Shown here in pieces: positions 58,629-64,000 of a stretch of 64,000 bases of DNA. Numbering within the stretch: the first letter of the stretch is position 1; every line of letters begins with the position of its first letter. Under the pieces are notes generated by a model. The model ran no database searches, was not told the DNA's origin, and saw only the letters and a program-made list of their open reading frames with translations. The stretch is taken from assembly GCA_000151295.1 (NCBI GenBank), contig GG745355.1, positions 62,001 through 126,000 of the forward strand. The letters run 5' to 3'. Position numbers and translations under genes: made by a program. Source of the DNA: Allomyces macrogynus ATCC 38327 (taxonomy: Eukaryota > Blastocladiomycota > Blastocladiomycetes > Blastocladiales > Blastocladiaceae).

Positions 58629-60384
58629 TCACTCGACGGTCTGCGCCACGTCCTGGTCGCCGACCGCACACTCGATCTGCGCGTCCACCTTCTTCACCAG
58701 ACCACGCCCCTGCGGCCCGCACACCGTCGCCTTGACGAGCACCATCTCCTTGGGCAAAATCGTGAGCCCAAACTCACTGTTCATATCAATCTTGGTCCCA
58801 TCCCCCTTGGCGTTCTCGAGGATCACGCACGCAACCATGCGCGACACCAAAATCACCATCTCGCGCGCCGACAAGTGCACGCCCGGGCACATACGGCGGC
58901 TCAACCCAAACGTTGCAGTACCGTCCATGAGCGTCAGGTTGTCGCGCTCGATCCAGCGGTCGGGGCGGAACTCGTGCGCGCCATCCATCATACCCTGATT
59001 GATTCCGACGATGTTGTAAATGATCTGTGCGCCCTCGGGAATATAGTACCCGGCTAGGGTGTCGCCGGCCAGCGTCTTGCGCGGGACGCCGAGAGCCATG
59101 ACGGGCGAGTGGAACGTGACCTCCTTGATCACGGCGCGCGTGTAGGGCAGATTCTCGAAGTCATCGAGTGACGGGAGCCGGCCGTGCGCCGGCACGATCG
59201 CGTCGACCTCGGCATGCAGCTGCACTTGGTGCTCCGGGTTGATGATGAGGCAGACGACGAGCCAGAGCAGCGTAGCCGCGGTCGAGTCCTAAATCGAGGG
59301 AGAAGATGAGTGTCGAATGCGATGCGAGCGCGCCCACCTGATACGAAACAAAGCGTATCATGCCGGCAAACAAAGAATCTAGGATGAGGTACTTCATGCT
59401 GCTCAGCGTCAAATTGTCCTCGTCTATGGTCATGATGAGCTCCTCGGCGTAGCAGAGCTCGCGGTCAGCGCGCGAAATGATGCCGCGCGTGCGTTCATCG
59501 TCGAGGTTCGCCTTGAGCTCGACAAGCCGGTTCCAAACCAGACCTTCGGGTACGCGCTCACGAACACCGTCAATAATTTTGGCCTTGTGCCGCATCGCAA
59601 TCCAATCGAGGATCCGCGCGTCAAAAAAATCTTCAATGCAGCCAACGGCGCCAATATCAAAGATCTTGAGAATGTCGTTGCACAGGCTCTGGATGGTCGG
59701 ATGGTCGGGCGAGTCATAGGTGATGCCCGGACACTTGGCGAGCATAATGTTGGCCGGGTAGAACATGAGGTGCCGCTTCATTTCAATCGGCTCGTTCCGC
59801 GTGCCGGACGCGACCAGATTGCTCGCGAACCGCAACGACTCGGTGTCGAGAATCGTGTCCATTTGCGTCAGCTTGAGCGGCGTCTGAATGCGGTGCGCGA
59901 CTTAGCACAGGTGCGACCAGCGCTCGCCGTACGGTGCCAAAATATTGTATTCACCGAATCGCGTGAGATCAAGACTGTCTTTGATGTGCCTTCACGCACG
60001 CAAGAGATGACGTACGTAAACCATATCTTTCGCGCCCTCAGTGGCCAGATCAATCGCCTTGCCGAGCCATCGGCCGGCGTACGTCTTGCCGCGCTTGACG
60101 AGCGTTTTCCTGCGCGAGCTCGTTGCTCGAAATGACGATGGCAATCACGTTGCCGAGCTTGAGATGGTAAATGGGCCCGTATTCGCGCGCAAGCTGCTGG
60201 ATCAGCTTATCGGGGTCGCTCGCAGACGCAAGTAGCGGCAGGTGACCAACAAGCGGCCATGCACGCGACACGCCGTGGCCCCAAGAACGACGGTTGCAGT
60301 GGTTGCAGCGAGGACTTGTGCGCCGAGACCGCCGCTAAGAATTGCGGCTCCGGTGTCGCGCAAAGTATCAACGAGGGTCGACAT
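58629..60384 (-). pseudogene. Cytochrome P450, copy 2 (inactivated)
   Basis: Clear homology to copies 1 and 3 along the whole length, but several independent lesions. Exon 1 (from MSTLVDTLRDTG at 60384) lacks the LPPxPP hinge and changes frame before AWPLVGHLPLL. A one-base insertion near 60110 shifts frame after SNELAQE. A TAA stop at 59904-59902 follows WSHLC. The ExxR motif reads EVTF, losing the invariant Arg. The haem loop reads FGLSRRMCPG, losing a conserved Gly. The ligand Cys itself remains. This cannot be a working P450. Introns are at the family positions, so it decayed after a DNA-level tandem duplication. Confidence 0.9.
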
Positions 60385-61194
60385 CGCGAAAGCACTGCGA
60401 GGGCACGAAGCGAACGTGGGCGGTGAGAGAAGGGATAAGCGAGGGCTCGACGCGTTGTCAGTTGTCACAGTCCCTGCAGAGGCAGCGGAAATGGCGCATT
60501 TTCAAGAAAGCAATCAAACTTCTGAGGGTCCTCCACATCACAAGTCGCTTTAGGGGTCGCACCATCACCGGGCATTCCAGTCCTTTGGCATCCAAGAACA
60601 ATCATAAATAGCAGACGGCCAAGCCGTCGTCTCTCGCACAGGTTGGATGCTCTGAGCAGCCAGAGATTTTGCGGCGGTGTTTGGTGCCGTTCCTGGGAGC
60701 GCAAGCTTTCGGTCGCCTACGCACATGTGTCGCATCAGCAAACGAGCGTTGATGTTGGGTCAGGCGCGACTTTCTCTCACTGTCATCAGGTTACAATTGA
60801 TCGTCGCTCGCAGCCCGACGTCGTGGCCAGAAGTGGACACCGGACATAGCCTGCAGCATAGATTGAAGTAAGCAATTTACTGTAGAAAGTCGCTATAATT
60901 GACAGTGCAGGGGAGGATTGGACGATCGGGCAGAATCCAACAGGCGCGAACAAGAGGGAGCGAAGGGTGGAAAAGCTCGAGGAGAACAAGAAATGCAAGA
61001 TAAAAGCTGTGGAACGACCGTTCCCAACAAGTGAGCGGGCAATGCGTGCCGGCAACAAAGTGCCAAGAAGCGGAGAGAAACGAAAGCAGGGAGAGGAAGC
61101 AGCAACACAAGAACGTGTACAGAGACCAAAGGCGGGAGATCAAGATGAGCCTCGAGTGCGGAGATCGCGCCAGATACTCACCAGACCCGGCACC
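60385..61194. other. P450 intergenic spacer
   Basis: An 810-bp spacer between P450 copies 2 and 3. Only short frames were seen. Confidence 0.4.
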
Positions 61195-62996
61195 TCACTT
61201 CGCGGTCGCCTGGCCGCTCGCAGCCCGACCGGCCAGCGCCGCGTCCGCCTTCTCCACCAGCTCCCGCACCTGCGCGCTGCGCACTGTCGACTTGACGAGT
61301 ACCGACTCCTTAGGCAACACCGTCAATCCAAACGCGGGCGTCATATCAATATTGACGCCCTCCCCCTTGGCGTTCCCGAGCTGCACGCACGCAACGACAC
61401 GCGCGACCAACAACACCATTTCGCGCGCGGCCAAGTGCACGCCCGGACACATGCGGCGCCCCGCACCAAACGTGAAGATCCCGTCCATGAGTACGAGATT
61501 GTTCGACTCGATCCAGCGGTCCGGGCGGAAGTCGCGGTCGTAGACGGAGTCGTGAATCCCGACAAAGTTGTAGATGACCTGCGCCTTGGCGGGGATGTGG
61601 TACCCGGCGAGCGTGTCGGTGTCGGTCGTTTGCCGCGGAACGCCGAGCGGGGTCACGGGCGAGAGCCGCGCGACTTCTTTGATCACAGCGCGCGTGTAGG
61701 GAAGGTCCTCGAAATCGTCGAGTGACGGGAGCCGGCCGTGCGTCCTGACGATGGTGTCGACTTCGGCTTGGAGCCGGGTTTGGTGCTCGGGGTGGTTGAT
61801 GAGGTAGGTGTGCAGCCAGAGGAGCGTGGCCGCGCCCGTGTCCTGGTGGGGCGGGAGAGAGGGAACCGATGTGAGTCAAGTTTTCGGCACAGAACACACA
61901 GCATAATTTGCGCAGTAGCAGCAAAGCGTCACGCACCATGCCTGCAAACAAAAAGTCGATCAGGAGCTGCTTGATGTCGTTGACCGTCAACTCGTCCTTT
62001 TCCATGGACAAAAACAGCTCCTCGGCATAACACAGGTCGCGGTTCGCGGCCGGGTCCTCGCCATGCGCCAGCTCGTCGTCGAGCCGCGCCTTGAGCTCGA
62101 GAATACGGCCCAAGACCATTCCTTGATGAACACGCGCAATGACGGCATCAATCTCCTTGCGCTTGTGCCGCATCACAACCCAATTGAGGACCTGCGAGTC
62201 GTAGTAGTCTTCGAGCCCGCCGACGCCGCCAAGTTCAAAGATCTTGAGCATGTCGTTGCACAGACTGCGCAGTGCCGGGTCGTCGGGCGAGTCGTAGGTG
62301 ATGCCGAGACATTTGGCGAGCATGATGTTGACCGTATACAGCATCAAGTGCCGCTTGACCTCAACGGGTTCGCCGGCCGATGCCACGAGGTGCCGCACGA
62401 AACGCAGCGACTCGGTGTCGAGCCGCGCATCAAGTTGTGTGATTTTGAGCGGCGTCAGGATACGGTGCGCGATCTTGCGCATGTGCGACCAACGCTCGCC
62501 GTATGGAGCCTAAAACCAAACGAGGGTCGTACGTTAGGACACGCATCCAGCCCGCGTTCATGAAAACCGGTCACCACCGTACCATGACCAAATCCTGCCC
62601 ATTCTCGGTCCCAATCGCGAGCACCTTGCCGACCCACCGGCCTGCGTAAATCTTGCCGCGCTTGACGAGCGTTTCCTGCGCGAGCTCCTGGTTCGAAATG
62701 ACAATCACGTCGACGTTGCCGAGCTTCAGGCTGAAGACGGGCCCATACTCGTGCGCGAGTTTCTGAATCAGCTTGTCGGGTTCCTTTGTCGACGCGAGCA
62801 GCGGCAAATGGCCCACGAGCGGCCACGCGGGTGGCGATGGCGGCAGCTTGAGGTCGGCCGTGGACGAGGGAAACACGCGACGCGCAGCGGCTGCAATCAC
62901 GACGGTTGCCGCGGCAGCCGCGAGGATTTGCGTGCCGACATTGTCGCCGACCAAGGCGGCGGTTGCGTCGCGGAGCGTGTCGGCAATGATGGACAT
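61195..62996 (-). CDS. Cytochrome P450, copy 3 (intact)
   Basis: Exons 62996-62583, 62509-61937 and 61842-61195 give 544 residues without frame breaks. The introns are 73 and 94 nt (donors GTACGG and GTGCGT). The start is MSIIADTLRDATAALVG; an upstream Met would lack support. Order: N-terminal membrane anchor (about 20-42), LPPSPPAWPLVGHLPLL hinge, APYGERWSHMRK in helix C, FAGMDTGAATLL in helix I (DTG instead of the usual DTT), EVAR at 385-388, FRPDRW, and FGAGRRMCPG at 454-463 with Cys461 as haem ligand. It is a microsomal monooxygenase needing P450 reductase. Substrate and CYP family are not assignable by eye. Copies 1 and 2 share its intron positions. Confidence 0.95.
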
Positions 62997-63829
62997 GGTT
63001 GTTGACGGCTCCTGTTGGTTGGACGAGGGTGACGTCTGGTCGGCCGTGTAGACGAGCAAATCGAGCAGACGCGCGCGCGAGCGAGCTGGTGAGCGAGGAG
63101 AAAGAGACCGAGCTCGTATTGCCGTCGCATTTTTAAGCGGTCGAGATGAAAGGCGGCACGCAATGGAGATGCTGGGGTCGACCGTCAAGTACTTCCTTTC
63201 AGCGACAGCCATACGCGTCCATCTCGCTTGTCATGATCCGCGCCAAAGAGACGGAACTCTTGTCCGCGAAGCGCAGCAGCCAGAGAACAATTGCTGGCCC
63301 GGAAAGCGGCCGTGCGAGATGGCAGGTTGTGCTTGGCACGTCTCTTTGATCAATCATTTGCGTCGCTCCGCTTCCACGTGGAAGTTGGTCGCAAGCACAC
63401 TCGGCTGACGACGCGGCCGGCGCGTCAAGTGTCAATCAAGTCCGTTTTCATTGCTGTTGCGAGTCGCCGCTGTGTCTTTTTGGGTCGCTGTCGATGGTTG
63501 CCGTGCCTGCTGTGTTGTTGAAGTTGGTTGGTCTGGGCTGTATGAGCAGAATCTGACGTGGATCTGCCTGGAGTTTGACATGGCCACTTCTGAACAAGAC
63601 ACGATGTCCTGGTTGTGTTCCCATTTCCCCGGCCCAATCGCACGGCATACATGTCGGCGAGCTTGCGAATGCGAATGCCTCAAGGAAAGGAGAAAGACCG
63701 CGTAAGGACGAGAGAGACCGCTCATGAACTCTGGTCGTCGTCCTCCCATCGATTGATTGGTAAAACGCCCATTTCGTAAAATGACTGGCCAAGGACATGC
63801 CAAACCACATCCCCGCATCAATCAATCAA
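62997..63829. other. P450 intergenic spacer
   Basis: An 833-bp spacer between copy 3 and the partial copy 4. Short frames only. A TTAAAA stretch near 63127-63134, on the minus strand, is a weak TATA-like candidate for copy 3. Confidence 0.4.
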
Positions 63830-63834
63830 TCAAT
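63817..63834. repeat. (ATCA)n short tandem repeat over a stop codon
   Basis: About four and a half ATCA units, overlapping the stop codon of P450 copy 4. Confidence 0.85.
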
Positions 63835-64000
63835 CTCGCTCGGCAGTCCCTGCCACATCGTGTTGGCCCGCATCCCGCTCCACTTTCTCCACCATCTCCG
63901 GCGCATGCTCCCCGCGCACCATCGCCTTGACGCGCACCGTCTCCTTCGGCAACACAGTCAGCCCGAGCGCCGTCTCCATAACCACCATCCCCCATTCGCA
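63830..64000 (-). CDS. Cytochrome P450, copy 4 (partial, C-terminal end only)
   Basis: The last ~56 codons of another P450, entering from the right edge. The frame includes ETALGLTVLPKETVRVKAMV, matching FGLTVLPKETVLVKATV in copy 1 at the same place near the C-terminus. It ends at TGA (63832-63830) with a slightly different acidic tail. The haem region lies outside the window, so function cannot be judged. It extends the array to at least four genes, all on the minus strand. Confidence 0.85.
   Translation of the reverse strand, partial: CEWGMVVMETALGLTVLPKETVRVKAMVRGEHAPEMVEKVERDAGQHDVAGTAERD

Overview
The window looks like nuclear DNA of a GC-rich, early-diverging flagellated (zoosporic) fungus of the Blastocladiomycota or Chytridiomycota type. 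CFAP20 points to a cilium or flagellum. A DUF1748/mitofissin gene points to fungi. Protein genes carry short spliceosomal introns (about 61-171 nt), there is a Helitron, and there is a tandem microsomal P450 array. Taxonomy is inferred from gene content; I could not test it by alignment.

Left third (1-31.5 kb): an accessory region built from lineage-specific families. Three paralogous SNF2-type helicases with a RING finger between the two helicase lobes lie at 2264-6630 (-), 7897-12254 (+) and 26297-31495 (-, broken by a 778-nt run of N). The first two are divergent neighbours. The second and third share an inverted, almost identical 1,388-bp tract. Between them lie a PB1-domain protein with hendecad repeats, its decayed duplicate, F-box/LRR-type genes and remnants, a decayed Helitron (Rep plus Pif1-type helicase), and a separate 1.36-kb element with 47-bp perfect terminal inverted repeats and arrays of GTGGGA-like units.

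Middle (31.5-51 kb): housekeeping genes, densely packed. These are an unrecognised proline-rich protein, a small two-exon gene, a mitofissin (Atg44/DUF1748) gene, a small Cox14-like membrane protein, CFAP20, separase (the cohesin-cleaving protease), a PARN-type poly(A) ribonuclease divergent from separase, and a Ser/Thr/Ala-rich secreted or surface protein with one in-frame stop.

Right end (51-64 kb): an F-box/LRR-type pseudogene, a single-pass membrane protein behind a clear TATA box, then four cytochrome P450 genes in tandem on the minus strand. The first has a one-base frameshift, the second is clearly dead, the third is intact, and the fourth is cut by the window edge.

No CRISPR array, rRNA gene or complete tRNA gene was found. 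Many long antisense open frames inside the GC-rich genes are compositional shadows and were left out.
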